Below, one piece after another: positions 37,466 through 47,040 of a DNA stretch of 64,000 bases. The first letter of the stretch is position 1. Each line of letters opens with the position of its first letter. Location of the stretch: the NCBI GenBank assembly GCA_948891265.1, contig CAQUBD010000005.1, positions 25,085-89,084 of the forward strand, in the 5' to 3' direction. The translations under genes and the position numbers were made by a program. Below the pieces are notes generated by a model. It worked only from the letters and a program-made list of their open reading frames with translations. It ran no database searches and had not been told where the DNA came from. The DNA is from an uncultured Clostridia bacterium (GTDB lineage Bacteria; Bacillota; Clostridia; TANB77; CAG-508).

Positions 37466-38422
37466 TTATTCAAATACTTCAAATTCATTAATTGTATTTC
37501 CTCTTAAGAAATCACAAATATTCATCCTTTTAGCATTTTCTCCTTGAATCTCTAAAACACTTAATATTCCTTGTTTTGTTTTAATGTATAATCCATCTCT
37601 TTGGTCTGATATCAAAACAGTTCCATTTCTAAAAATTTGAATATTTTCTTCATCATATCCAATGTTTGTTGCAATATCTACTTTCCAAAATTTAATCTTT
37701 TTATTGTTTAAGAAAGTATAAGCTCCCATAATTGGATTTAGTCCTCTAACTAGGTTTTTAATTTCTTGAGCAGTTTTATTTTCCCAATCAATTTTAGCCA
37801 TTTCTTTATCTAACATTGGAGCTATTGTAAAATCTTCTCCTTGCTGTTCTCTTGGTGCTGTTCCATTTTCTATTTTTTCTAATGTTTCTACTAGCAATTT
37901 TCCACCAATTTTAGAAAGTCTATCCCATAGTTCTCCTGTTGTTTCATTATCTCCAATTTCAACTTCCTCTTTTAAAATCATGTCACCTGTATCCATTCCA
38001 ACATCCATATACATTGTTGTTATTCCTGTTTTTTTATCTCCATTTAAAACAGCCCATTGAATTGGCGCAGCTCCTCTGTATTTAGGAAGTAATGATCCAT
38101 GTACATTTATACATCCTAATTTAGGAATTTCTAGTATTTCTTTTGGTAGAATTTTTCCATAAGCTACAACGCATATAACATCCGGATTTAATGATATTAT
38201 TTCATCTATAAATTGCTGATTCTTTCTTACTTTTATTGGTTGATATATTGGTATATTTTTTTCTATTGCAAATTCTTTTACAGGAGATGCAACCATTTTC
38301 ATTCCTCTTCCTTTTGGCTTATCTGGATTTGTTACTACTCCTATTATTTTATGCCCTGCGTTATATACCGCTTCTAGGCTTTCTTTTGCAAAGTCTGGAG
38401 TTCCCATAAATAATATATTCAT
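37466..38422 (-). CDS. fmt: Methionyl-tRNA formyltransferase
   Basis: A 318-residue enzyme that formylates initiator Met-tRNA using 10-formyl-THF. N-terminal FMGTPDFAKESLEAV, the formyl-binding GSLLPKYRGAAPIQWAVLNG and the C-terminal OB domain are present. Normally follows priA-def directly; here a plus-strand lipoprotein gene lies between def and fmt. Confidence 0.96.
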   Translation of the reverse strand: MNILFMGTPDFAKESLEAVYNAGHKIIGVVTNPDKPKGRGMKMVASPVKEFAIEKNIPIYQPIKVRKNQQFIDEIISLNPDVICVVAYGKILPKEILEIPKLGCINVHGSLLPKYRGAAPIQWAVLNGDKKTGITTMYMDVGMDTGDMILKEEVEIGDNETTGELWDRLSKIGGKLLVETLEKIENGTAPREQQGEDFTIAPMLDKEMAKIDWENKTAQEIKNLVRGLNPIMGAYTFLNNKKIKFWKVDIATNIGYDEENIQIFRNGTVLISDQRDGLYIKTKQGILSVLEIQGENAKRMNICDFLRGNTINEFEVFE

Positions 38423-38532
38423 ATTTCATTTTTCCTTTCTTTTTTCTTTACATTGTTTTTGTAGAATTTGTATAATTAAAATCATTACTCATATTTATAT
38501 TTTATAATTTCTTTTATTTAATTCCCTCACTA

Positions 38533-38561
38533 TTGCATATTATGTTAATTTGTGTTATAAT
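38533..38561 (+). promoter_or_regulatory. Promoter of the lipoprotein gene
   Basis: TTGCAT, 17 nt, TATAAT, about 35 nt upstream of the lipoprotein start. Confidence 0.7.
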
Positions 38562-38594
38562 CACTGTATCAAAATTTAAAAGGAGGACATGCAT

Positions 38595-38915
38595 ATGCGG
38601 TCAAAAAAATTACTTGCTACATTAGTTGTAGCCCTCACATTAGTAGCAACAGGATGTGGTGCTTCCACTTCCAACTCATCAGAAGTATCTTCTACTTCAA
38701 AAAGAGCTCAGGAAATAGAAGAAATCGAACCTGCTCGTTTCTCTGCTAAAGAAGTGGAAATCTCTGGCATTTCTAACGTAGATTATTCTTGCATTATCAC
38801 AGATCACCAAACAGGCAAACAATATCTCTACACTTGGAATAGATCGGTTGAGTCTGGCGGTGCAAGTATGGTAGAAATTGGAACTATTGATGACGCTAAT
38901 ATCAATGCTGACTAA
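38595..38915 (+). CDS. Small lipoprotein, probably acquired
   Basis: 106 residues with a lipoprotein signal peptide: MRSKKLLATLVVALTL then VATGC, so lipid attachment at Cys21. The rest is polar and unrecognised. ATG at 38595 chosen: AGGAGG is 8 nt upstream (2 nt from the ATG at 38589). Base composition is visibly richer in G+C than its neighbours, it lies antisense inside the priA-def-fmt operon, and codon 2 is an in-frame CGG, a codon absent from intact core genes here. All point to recent acquisition. Confidence 0.75.
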   Translation: MRSKKLLATLVVALTLVATGCGASTSNSSEVSSTSKRAQEIEEIEPARFSAKEVEISGISNVDYSCIITDHQTGKQYLYTWNRSVESGGASMVEIGTIDDANINAD

Positions 38916-38928
38916 TAAAATTTTAAAG

Positions 38929-38961
38929 TGGCTAGCAATTTATAATTGTTAGCTGCTTTTT
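38929..38961 (+). terminator. Lipoprotein gene terminator
   Basis: GCTAGCAATT, a TAT loop and AATTGTTAGC followed by a T-run. Confidence 0.75.
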
Positions 38962-38964
38962 TAT

Positions 38965-39072
38965 ATTCCACAGAAAAATTGCTCAGCAATTTTTCGCGGG
39001 CGAACAAAGACGAGGCATGAAAAGTAATTTAAAAGGTCAGAAAATTTTAATCATGCCTCTTTTGTTCTTTTT
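38965..39072. repeat. Multi-hairpin GAACAAA repeat, copy B
   Basis: GAAAAATTGCTCAGCAATTTTTC hairpin followed by GAACAAAGACGAGGCATG closing on CATGCCTCTTTTGTTC. Orientation opposite to copies A and C. It overlaps def: the last residues of Def (EQKRHD) and its stop are encoded by this repeat. Confidence 0.85.
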
Positions 39073-39541
39073 CAGGCTCTATATATTCCAAAGTCCCTGG
39101 CAAAATCTTATCAACAAAAACTTCTCCCTCTAAATGGTCTAGTTCATGGCAAATAGCTTGTGCTAATAAGTCTTTTGCTTTAACTTTAACTCTTTTTCCT
39201 TCTCTATCAGTATATTCAGCAACAACTTCTTCTGGTCTAATTATTTTTGCAAATTTATTTGGAAAACTCAAGCATCCTTCATCAACTTCTTGCTCTCCTT
39301 TAGTCTTTAAAATAACTGGATTTATTAAAACTATTGGTCCTTTGTCATCATATAAGTCAATAACAACTACTCTTTTTAAAATTCCAACTTGAACAGCTGC
39401 TAAGCCAACTCCATTGTATTTATGCATTGTATCAATCATATCATCTATCAAAGTTTGTAGTTTGTCATCTATTACTTCTACTTCTCTAGATTTTTTACTT
39501 AAAATTTCGTCTCCTTCTAATCTTAAATTTCTTATTGCCAT
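39047..39541 (-). CDS. def: Peptide deformylase
   Basis: About 164 residues; removes the N-formyl group from nascent proteins. Motifs GVGLAAVQVG, EGCLSFPN and the metal-binding HELDH in QAICHELDHLEG are all present. The start is at MAIRNLRLEGD with GGGGGAAAT upstream. The C-terminal tail is repeat-derived. Between priA and fmt. Confidence 0.95.
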   Translation of the reverse strand: MAIRNLRLEGDEILSKKSREVEVIDDKLQTLIDDMIDTMHKYNGVGLAAVQVGILKRVVVIDLYDDKGPIVLINPVILKTKGEQEVDEGCLSFPNKFAKIIRPEEVVAEYTDREGKRVKVKAKDLLAQAICHELDHLEGEVFVDKILPGTLEYIEPEKEQKRHD

Positions 39542-39558
39542 TTTTATTTCCCCCATTC

Positions 39559-39675
39559 AAGATGTGTCCCCAATTTAAATGTAAGTAGAATTTGTTTCAC
39601 AAATTCTGCATAAGTCATCTGTAGCAAGCGAAGCTTTAACAGCTGACTTAAAAGGAAACGTCCCCAATGGGACAT
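39559..39675. repeat. 117-bp inverted repeat downstream of priA
   Basis: Identical, in reverse orientation, to 41924-42040 on the other side of priA. Outer ends AAGATGTGTCCCCAAT and AACGTCCCCAATGGGACAT; inner part includes a TAAGTCA...TGACTTA hairpin. Confidence 0.95.
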
Positions 39676-39677
39676 TT

Positions 39678-41912
39678 TTATGCCATGTTATTGGGATTCA
39701 CATCTATTGTAATTTTAGTATTTTTACAATTTTTTTCATATAAGTTATTTAATAGCTTATTCAAAGTTTCATTTGCATTTTCATTCATATTACCTTTTAT
39801 AATAATTCTCCATCTAAATTTATTTTGTATCTTATCTATTGGAGATGGCATTGGCTTAAATATTTTAAATTCCTGACTATCTAAATTATTTATTGCAAAT
39901 TCATATGCCATATTTGAAACTTTTTTTATTTCATCTTCATTTGAACTATTAAATCCAATTACTATTATATCGCAAAAGGGTGGATATTTCAACTGTTTTC
40001 TTAACGCTATTTCTGTTTCATAAAATTTTTCATAATTTTGTTTTTGCGCATCTTGAATACTAAAGTTTTCTGGATTGTAACTCTGGATTATTACTTTTCC
40101 TGGTAGATTCTCTCTACCTGCTCTTCCAGCTACTTGTGTTAATATTTGGAATGTTCTTTCTGTTGCTCTATAGTCATCTATGTTTAATGAGCTATCTGCT
40201 GCTATAACACCTACTAATGTTACTTTTGGAAAATGATGTCCTTTTACTACCATTTGTGTTCCAATTAGTATGTCTATATCTTCATTTTTGAATTTATTTA
40301 AAATTTCTTCATGTGAGTTTTTCTTTGTTACTGTATCTACATCCATTCTAATTGTTTTAGCTTTTGGAAATTGTTTATGTATTTCTTGTTCTAGTTTTTG
40401 TGTTCCTGTTCCAAAATATCTTATTTTTTCGCTTCCACATTCTGGGCATTTTTTTACTAGTTTTTCTTCATATCCACAATAATGACATTTTAATTTATTT
40501 TCATAACTATGATATGTCATACTAATATTACAATTTTTACATTTTACAGTATACCCACAATCTCTACACATTATAAATGTTGAATATCCTCTTCTGTTTA
40601 AAAATAGTATTGTTTGTAATTTATCTTTCAAGTTTTTTTCTATTTCTTGATATAAGTCCATACTTAGCATTGATCTATTTCCATTTGCCAATTCTTGCTT
40701 TAAATCTACTATTTCTACTTTTGGTAAATTTGACTGATTTGCTCTTTTTGTTAATTTTAATAATGTTATTTTTCCATTATTGGAATTATAAAATGTTGTT
40801 AAATCTGGTGTTGCACTTCCAAGTACTAATGGAACCTTTTCTTCTCTAGCAATTTTTTTAGCAATTTCTTTTGCATTATATTTTGGTGTTGCTTCTGACT
40901 TATATGAGCTATCATGCTCTTCATCAATTATTATTATTCCTAAATCTTTAACTGGTGCAAATATCGCCGACCTTGCTCCTATTACAATTTTTGCTTTATT
41001 TTCCTTTATTCTCTCCCATTCGTCATGTCTTTCCCCAATTGATAATTTACTGTGTAAAACTGCAATCTTTTCTTTCCCAAATCTTGATATAAATCTATCT
41101 AACATTTGTGGTGTTAATGAAATTTCTGGAACTAATACAATTGCTGATTTACCTTGTTTTACCACTTTATCTATTAATTGCAAATATACTTCTGTTTTCC
41201 CTGAACCCGTAACACCATATAATAGAAATTGTTCATACTCATTATTGTCTATAAATTTTGCAATTTTATTAAATGCTATTTCTTGTTCATTTGTAAGTTT
41301 TAAATTTTCTGTATTTTCTATTTCTTTGTTATTTAAAGGATTTCTATCTATCTTTGTTTCTGCTAATTCTAAATATCCATTTTTAATAAGAGTATTTACT
41401 ATTGCTCTTGAACAATCTGTAAGTGCTTCTATATCTGGTATAGTATATCCTTCATTTTCTTTTACAAAATTTAATATTCTTTTTTGCTTTTCTGATTTTA
41501 TTTTTCCATTTTCTATATCAAACTCAATTTCTTCAACATCTTTTTTTAAATACACTAAATTTATTTTTTTATCTTGTATTCTGTTATTTACATTTTTAGT
41601 TCTTGTTCCTGGAGCTTGCATTAATTTTATACATTCAGAGACATTGCAGAAATATCTTTTCGCAATCCACTTTGCAAGCTCTATTTGTTTATCAGTTAAC
41701 CCATTTTCTACTTTTGCTATATCTTTAACTTTAAATTCTGAGTTTTCTTTTATTCCTACAACATGAGCTTCTTCTAAAGTTTTGAAAGTTCCAAATGGCA
41801 CTAAAACTTTACTTCCAACAAATATCATGTCTTCTAGCTCTTTTGGTATGTTGTAGTCAAATGTTCTATTTAATTTTTTTGCTGTTGTATTTATTATTAC
41901 TTCTGCTACCAT
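39678..41912 (-). CDS. priA: Primosomal replication helicase PriA
   Basis: A 744-residue superfamily 2 helicase that restarts stalled forks. N-terminal DNA-binding domain, Walker A LLYGVTGSGKTEVYLQ, Walker B IIIDEEHDSSYK, zinc-binding cysteine pairs (CRDCGYTVKCKNC and CHYCGY...CPECGS), and motifs V/VI with GTQMVVKGHHFP and QVAGRAGR. Its stop and start are each within about 12 bp of one arm of a perfect 117-bp inverted repeat. Confidence 0.97.
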   Translation of the reverse strand: MVAEVIINTTAKKLNRTFDYNIPKELEDMIFVGSKVLVPFGTFKTLEEAHVVGIKENSEFKVKDIAKVENGLTDKQIELAKWIAKRYFCNVSECIKLMQAPGTRTKNVNNRIQDKKINLVYLKKDVEEIEFDIENGKIKSEKQKRILNFVKENEGYTIPDIEALTDCSRAIVNTLIKNGYLELAETKIDRNPLNNKEIENTENLKLTNEQEIAFNKIAKFIDNNEYEQFLLYGVTGSGKTEVYLQLIDKVVKQGKSAIVLVPEISLTPQMLDRFISRFGKEKIAVLHSKLSIGERHDEWERIKENKAKIVIGARSAIFAPVKDLGIIIIDEEHDSSYKSEATPKYNAKEIAKKIAREEKVPLVLGSATPDLTTFYNSNNGKITLLKLTKRANQSNLPKVEIVDLKQELANGNRSMLSMDLYQEIEKNLKDKLQTILFLNRRGYSTFIMCRDCGYTVKCKNCNISMTYHSYENKLKCHYCGYEEKLVKKCPECGSEKIRYFGTGTQKLEQEIHKQFPKAKTIRMDVDTVTKKNSHEEILNKFKNEDIDILIGTQMVVKGHHFPKVTLVGVIAADSSLNIDDYRATERTFQILTQVAGRAGRENLPGKVIIQSYNPENFSIQDAQKQNYEKFYETEIALRKQLKYPPFCDIIVIGFNSSNEDEIKKVSNMAYEFAINNLDSQEFKIFKPMPSPIDKIQNKFRWRIIIKGNMNENANETLNKLLNNLYEKNCKNTKITIDVNPNNMA

Positions 41913-41923
41913 TTTTCACCTCC

Positions 41924-42040
41924 ATGTCCCATTGGGGACGTTTCCTTTTAAGTCAGCTGTTAAAGCTTCGCTTGCTACAGATGACTTATGCAGAATTTGT
42001 GAAACAAATTCTACTTACATTTAAATTGGGGACACATCTT
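41924..42040. repeat. 117-bp inverted repeat upstream of priA
   Basis: Exact reverse complement of 39559-39675. The gap between the arms is 2248 bp and contains only priA. Confidence 0.95.
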
Positions 42041-42186
42041 CCTTATTTTCTCGATCAATATCATAAGATAAGATATCATATTTATTATACTAATTCAAGA
42101 AAAAATTTTTTAATTATTAACATTTGTCTTTTTTTGTGCTATAATATTTTTTAAATTTTTAAATATAAATAAAGTGGGTGATTGCT

Positions 42187-43050
42187 ATGAATGATGAAAG
42201 ATTTAATTTGACTAAAAAAGCTGGTATTTATGGAATTGCTGGTAATATATTTTTATTAATTATAAAAGCTATTGTTGGTTTTTTGTTTAAAAGTCAGGCT
42301 ATGATTGCTGATAGTTTTAATAGTGCTGGTGATATTTTTGCTTCTTTAATGACTTTTATTGGTAATAAAATTTCAAGTGCACCACATGATGAAGATCATA
42401 ATTTTGGGCATGGAAAAGCTGAATATATTTTTTCTATGTTTATTGGTATTTCTATGGTTTTTGTTGCTGCAAAATTGTTTTATGATTCTATCTATACTTT
42501 GATTTTAGGTAGTAATTTGGATTTTTCTTGGCTTTTGGTTGTTGTTTGTATTGTAACAATAATAATAAAATTTATTTTGTTTTTATATACTAAACATGCC
42601 TTGAAAAAATGTAATAATATTTTATTAGAATCTAATATGAAAGATCATAAAAATGATTGTATTTTAACTACTTTTACATTAATTTCAGTAATTCTTTCTT
42701 TGTTTGGAATTTATTGGTTTGATAGTGTTGTTGGTATTGGTATTTCTATTTGGATTGGTTATACAGGTATTACTATTTTTTTAGAAAGTTATAATGTTTT
42801 GATGGACATTTCTGTGGATGAAAAAACTAAAGATTTGATTTTGGATATTATACATGGATATAAAGAAATAAAAAAAATAGATAATATCTCATCTTCTCCT
42901 GTTGGTTCTCAATATATAATTTTTATAACTGTTTGTTTAGATGGAAATATGTCTACTTTTGAAAGTCATAATCTGGCTAATAGTATAGAAGAAACTGTTA
43001 GTAAATTAGACAATGTATATAAAACAGTTGTACATGTAGAGCCAATTTAA
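42187..43050 (+). CDS. Cation diffusion facilitator family transporter
   Basis: About 287 residues, six membrane helices and a cytoplasmic C-terminal domain. Metal-site motifs: DSFNSAGD in helix 2, HNFGHGKAEY after it, and a D..VGIGISIWIG helix 5. Exports divalent metal (Zn, Mn, Fe or Co) by proton exchange; the metal cannot be told. The ATG at 42187 is preferred over a GTG three codons upstream, which overlaps the ribosome site. Its own terminator follows. Confidence 0.88.
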   Translation: MNDERFNLTKKAGIYGIAGNIFLLIIKAIVGFLFKSQAMIADSFNSAGDIFASLMTFIGNKISSAPHDEDHNFGHGKAEYIFSMFIGISMVFVAAKLFYDSIYTLILGSNLDFSWLLVVVCIVTIIIKFILFLYTKHALKKCNNILLESNMKDHKNDCILTTFTLISVILSLFGIYWFDSVVGIGISIWIGYTGITIFLESYNVLMDISVDEKTKDLILDIIHGYKEIKKIDNISSSPVGSQYIIFITVCLDGNMSTFESHNLANSIEETVSKLDNVYKTVVHVEPI

Positions 43051-43087
43051 ACCACAGATACAATTTTATTGTACTTCTGTGGTTTTT
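43049..43087 (+). terminator. Terminator of the CDF gene
   Basis: AACCACAGA and TCTGTGGTT around an AT-rich centre, ending in TTTTT. Confidence 0.8.
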
Positions 43088-43120
43088 ACTAAATATATTC
43101 TATTCTAGAATCTTTTCTTC

Positions 43121-43888
43121 TCAATCTTCACTTATCGTTTCTGTCTCATCAATTATACTAACTAATTTAGATCCCAAATTTATATCATTGCCATGTGATA
43201 CTTGTACATAATAATTCCCTGATTTAGAAACATAAAAACTTAATCCATTTGCTGTATTCCAATATGTATCATCATCCGTTTTATATTTCACATCCCAATT
43301 ATTTATATATCCATTATAATCAATATTAGTAATTTCTATTTTCCATCCACTACTTTGTTTTGTATATGTAACATCGAAATCTCCACTTTTAGGATTTTTA
43401 TCTTTATATCTTACATTATACATTTCATCGTCCATTTGATCTATCATATAATAAGTCGTTCCATCATAATTAAAACCTTTATAATTAATAACATATCTAT
43501 ATTCGACATTTATTATATACTCTCTGTCTATATCTTCCAATTGTAAATCATTTTTTAGACTCTCTTTATCAAAATACCTAAATCCTTGTTCTAATTTGGC
43601 CTTTTCTTGTTCTTCTACTCCATTATAAATTATCTCACTTATTACTTTTTGATTAATAAAATTCCTTTGTTCTTGATTTAGTTCTTTCCCTAATTTAACT
43701 TTTGCATTTTGACTTAATTCATTAATCCTTGTTTGTAATACTCTTAATTCACTCTTAAACTGATAAAATTTTGACGAATCTATGGTTGAAAATCCTACTC
43801 TTATCCCTATAGAAGATACAATGAGCAACAATACTATTGTAATTACTAATGTAATCAATGTTACACCTTTTTCTTTTGTCTTTTTCAT
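43121..43888 (-). CDS. Prepilin-like exported protein
   Basis: About 255 residues. MKKTKEKG then VTLITLVITIVLLLIVSS is a prepilin-type signal with Thr instead of Glu5, as in the 25-30 kb cluster. A helical stretch and a beta-rich C-terminus follow (YKTDDDTYWNTANGLSFYVSKSGNYYVQVSHG). The start at 43888 has GGAGG 5 nt upstream. Function unknown. Confidence 0.7.
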   Translation of the reverse strand: MKKTKEKGVTLITLVITIVLLLIVSSIGIRVGFSTIDSSKFYQFKSELRVLQTRINELSQNAKVKLGKELNQEQRNFINQKVISEIIYNGVEEQEKAKLEQGFRYFDKESLKNDLQLEDIDREYIINVEYRYVINYKGFNYDGTTYYMIDQMDDEMYNVRYKDKNPKSGDFDVTYTKQSSGWKIEITNIDYNGYINNWDVKYKTDDDTYWNTANGLSFYVSKSGNYYVQVSHGNDINLGSKLVSIIDETETISED

Positions 43889-43943
43889 AAGACCTCCATC
43901 TAATAACTTTTTCAAGTTTCGTTTTTTATTCATATTTAAACTT

Positions 43944-44118
43944 AAAAGGGGCTGTAAAAAAAGTATTTATTTTTTATTAATAGCCTGAACGTTCCCGAAG
44001 ACCTGAGTTAGGATTCAAACCCGATAGCAGGCTTCTATGTGAGGGACATAAGGGTTTGAAATTGACCCTGCTATTGAAGGTATTAATAAAAAATAAATAC
44101 TTTTTTACAGCCCCTTAA
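43944..44118. repeat. MITE-like element with ~37-bp inverted ends
   Basis: AAGGGGCTGTAAAAAAAGTA... at the left is the complement of ...TACTTTTTTACAGCCCCTT at the right. The interior (GGGTTTGAAATTGACCCTGC...) has no gene. A truncated copy is at 37354. It fills the gap between the pilin-like gene and tRNA-Gln. Confidence 0.8.
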
Positions 44119-44182
44119 AAATAACTTTATATTTTATTATAGCTTTATTGTATGTTATAATTTTGTTCTTATAATGGAATTT

Positions 44183-44257
44183 TGGCTGGGGTACTGTGAT
44201 TCGAACACAGGAATGTCGGAGTCAGAGTCCGATGCCTTACCGCTTGGCGATACCCCA
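44183..44257 (-). tRNA. tRNA-Gln (CUG)
   Basis: The minus strand folds as a complete cloverleaf: acceptor TGGGGTA with TACCCCA, D-arm with AGCGGTAAGG, anticodon stem TCGGA/TCCGA around CTCTGAC giving CTG, T-arm with GTTCGAATC, discriminator G and encoded CCA (44185-44183). Confidence 0.97.
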
Positions 44258-44394
44258 ATTTAAAGTTAATTCCTTAAACTACAAATTTATATTAGCATAA
44301 ATTTTATTTTTTGTCTATATTTTATAAAATTTAAATCACGTATTTTTTCTTATATTTTATCTTTTTGAACAAATCAATTTTACTTATATTTGTT

Positions 44395-44576
44395 ATAGAA
44401 CAAAAGAGGCATGATTAAAATTTTTTGACCTTTTACATTACTTTTCATGCCTCGTCTTTGTTCTCCCGCGAAAAATTGCTCAGCAATTTTTCTGTGGAAT
44501 TTATTTATATTATAGGAAAGTTTATAGAAGATATAATTAAAAATTTATGTAGAAATAGGACTTTCCTATAATATAA
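44395..44576. repeat. Multi-hairpin GAACAAA repeat, copy C
   Basis: GAACAAAAGAGGCATG closing on CATGCCTCGTCTTTGTTC, then a GCGAAAAATTGCTCAGCAATTTTTC hairpin, then a TTATAGGAAAG...CTTTCCTATAA stem. Same orientation as copy A. Lies in the gene-free stretch 44258-44830 upstream of the agr regulator genes. Confidence 0.85.
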
Positions 44577-44710
44577 AAAATGCAACATCAAAAATCATTT
44601 TTTTACAATTTATTACATTTTTCTTTTGTCAAGTAATACTAATCATTTTAACTTGAGATATTGTTAATATTAATCTCTTTTACCTTTTGGATAATTTTAT
44701 AAATTTTCTA

Positions 44711-44739
44711 TTGACATGTAGATTTTTTTAGATTATATT
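44711..44739 (+). promoter_or_regulatory. Promoter of the agrA-like/agrC-like operon
   Basis: TTGACA, 17 nt, TATATT: near-consensus, about 90 nt before the regulator start. Confidence 0.85.
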
Positions 44740-44830
44740 GATATTGCCTCTGGAAAATAAAGGAAATTTTTGTTTTTTTGTCGATTACTTTTTTTCTAAG
44801 TATTTTTTAATTTTAATAGGAGGAAAATAT

Positions 44831-45544
44831 ATGTTAAATTTCGTTATCTGCGATGATAATTTAAATATTTTAGACAAATTTTCTAAAATACTTGAAAATA
44901 TATTTATAAAACATAACTATGATGCCAAAATAGGACTAAAAACTAGTGACATCACTGAATTATTAGATTATATAGATGATAATAAGACAGATGTATTGAT
45001 CTTAGATATAAATTTAAAGTCTGATAAAACAGGACTTGAAATAGCTTCAGAAGTTAGAAAAAGGAATAAAGATACTTATTTCATTTTTACTACAGCACAT
45101 CTAGAATATGCAATGATGGCTTACAAATTTAAAACTTTCGACTATTTAGCAAAGCCTGTAACTTCAGATAGATTAGAAGAAACTATAATCCGTTTATTTG
45201 AAGATATTAATGGTCTGCCAAAAAGATATATTAAGCTTGATAATAAGAAAACAATTATAGATGAAAGTGAAGTTTTATATATTAAACGTGATGGAATGAA
45301 ATTAATATTCCATACTAAAAATCGTGATTATGAAACTTATAGTTCTTTTAACAAAATTCAAGATTCTTTGCCTAGCAATTTTATTAGAACTCATAAATCT
45401 TATATTGTTAACATTAATAATATTGAAAATTTAGATCCAGTAACTAATATAATTTATTTTGATAATGGTTGTACTTGTGATATTGGTCCTAAATATAAAA
45501 AAATGTTAATGGAGGAGGTGAAAAATCGTGGACATATTAAATAA
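44831..45544 (+). CDS. LytTR response regulator, AgrA-like
   Basis: About 237 residues. Receiver domain with acidic pocket VICDDN, phosphoacceptor Asp in DVLILDINLKS and the conserved Lys in YLAKPV; then a LytTR DNA-binding domain (KDYETYSSFNKIQ-type; SNFIRTHKSYIVNINNI). The start is the ATG at 44831, with AGGAGG 6 nt before. Its end overlaps the kinase gene by 17 nt. Predicted to activate the opposite-strand agrBD promoter. Confidence 0.9.
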   Translation: MLNFVICDDNLNILDKFSKILENIFIKHNYDAKIGLKTSDITELLDYIDDNKTDVLILDINLKSDKTGLEIASEVRKRNKDTYFIFTTAHLEYAMMAYKFKTFDYLAKPVTSDRLEETIIRLFEDINGLPKRYIKLDNKKTIIDESEVLYIKRDGMKLIFHTKNRDYETYSSFNKIQDSLPSNFIRTHKSYIVNINNIENLDPVTNIIYFDNGCTCDIGPKYKKMLMEEVKNRGHIK

Positions 45545-46877
45545 TGTTTGGACAGCAATTAGTACACCTAATATAATATTAGTTAATATCTGTATTGCTT
45601 TTCTAATTCTTATTATAGAAGCACCACTTTCTATATCTTTAATAGGAAATGTATTTAATTTTAAGTTTTCTAAAGTTCAAAAAATAACTTATATTGTAGT
45701 AGTTGGTTCTATTGGTATACTTGCAACATTTGTTATTAAACCACCTTATAATATTATCCTAAATTATTCTACTGCATTTATAGTTTTATTTTTTGTTATG
45801 AAAATGGGATTTATAAAATCAATTATAGCAACTGTATTTCCTAGTATTATATTTAACTTAGTTGTGAATTTAATAGCTAACCCCTATTTAGAGCTTTTAA
45901 ATATTAGCTATGAACAAAATCTTTCAATTGTTTTATATAGAATTCCATTTGCTCTTTTGACATATTCTATTGTTTTAATTTTAGCAATAATTATACAGTA
46001 TAGAAAAATAACAGTAACTTTATTAGAAGATATAGATATAAAAAGTAAATCAATTATAACATTTAATTTTATATTTGGTTTCTTTTATATTATTGTTCAA
46101 GGTATTTTAACAGTTAATTATATTGATATTTTACCAATACAATTTACATTTTTTAATTTTATATGTCTACTAATTTATTTTAGTTTAAGTTTTTTCAGTT
46201 TAGCAAAAATAGTTTCTTTAGTTAATACCACTAAAAAATTAGAAAACGCTGAAGAATATAATAGAACTTTACATATCTTACATGATAGTGTTAGAGGTTT
46301 TAAACATGATTTTGATAATATTGTTACAACAATTGGTGGATATATAAGAACAGATGATATGAAAGGATTAGAAAAATATTATTCTCAACTTGAAAAAGAT
46401 TGTAAAAGAGTTAATAATTTATATATTTTAAATCCTGATATTATAAATAATCCAGGAATATATAATTTACTTACAACCAAATATAATAAAGCAACAGAAA
46501 GCGGTATTCAGATAAATTTAACATTTTTATTAGATTTGAATAATCTTAATATGAAAATTTATGAATTTGCTAGAATTTTAGGTATATTATTAGATAATGC
46601 TATTGAGGCAGCATCTGAGTGTACTGAAAAAATTTTAAACATAGACTTTAGAAATGATTCTAAAAACAATAGAAATATAATCTTGATAGAGAATACTTAT
46701 AAAAATAAAGATGTTGATTTAAATACTATATTTAATAAAGGATTTAGTGAAAAAGAAAATCATACTGGTCTTGGACTATGGGAAATTAGGCAAATATTAA
46801 AGAAAAATAATAATGTCAATTTATACACAACTAAAAATGAACAGTATTTTTCACAGCAATTAGAAATATATTATTAA
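45528..46877 (+). CDS. AgrC-like sensor histidine kinase
   Basis: A 449-residue kinase starting at GTG, with GGAGGAGG about 8 nt upstream. About six N-terminal membrane helices form the peptide sensor. The phosphoacceptor His is in RGFKHDFDNI, and the GHKL ATPase has LLDNAIEA and GLGLWEIRQI. This is the HPK10 family that senses cyclic peptides. Overlaps the regulator gene; convergent with agrBD. Confidence 0.9.
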   Translation: MDILNNVWTAISTPNIILVNICIAFLILIIEAPLSISLIGNVFNFKFSKVQKITYIVVVGSIGILATFVIKPPYNIILNYSTAFIVLFFVMKMGFIKSIIATVFPSIIFNLVVNLIANPYLELLNISYEQNLSIVLYRIPFALLTYSIVLILAIIIQYRKITVTLLEDIDIKSKSIITFNFIFGFFYIIVQGILTVNYIDILPIQFTFFNFICLLIYFSLSFFSLAKIVSLVNTTKKLENAEEYNRTLHILHDSVRGFKHDFDNIVTTIGGYIRTDDMKGLEKYYSQLEKDCKRVNNLYILNPDIINNPGIYNLLTTKYNKATESGIQINLTFLLDLNNLNMKIYEFARILGILLDNAIEAASECTEKILNIDFRNDSKNNRNIILIENTYKNKDVDLNTIFNKGFSEKENHTGLGLWEIRQILKKNNNVNLYTTKNEQYFSQQLEIYY

Positions 46878-46880
46878 AAA

Positions 46881-46948
46881 TGATAGATATTCATCTATCA
46901 TCTTTATATTTTAATACCAAAAAAGAACAGTTCCTCTGTTCTTTTTTA
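46881..46948. terminator. Tandem hairpins between agrC-like gene and agrD
   Basis: TGATAGAT...ATCTATCA just after the kinase stop, then AAAAGAACAG, TTCCT, CTGTTCTTTT, which can act in both directions between the convergent transcripts. Confidence 0.75.
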
Positions 46949-47040
46949 GTGGATTGTTTATAATAACATTAAAGTATATTATGCTTTAAATATAAGCATT
47001 GTCGAACTACTTATATTTAAAATTAAAAACTATGTAATAA

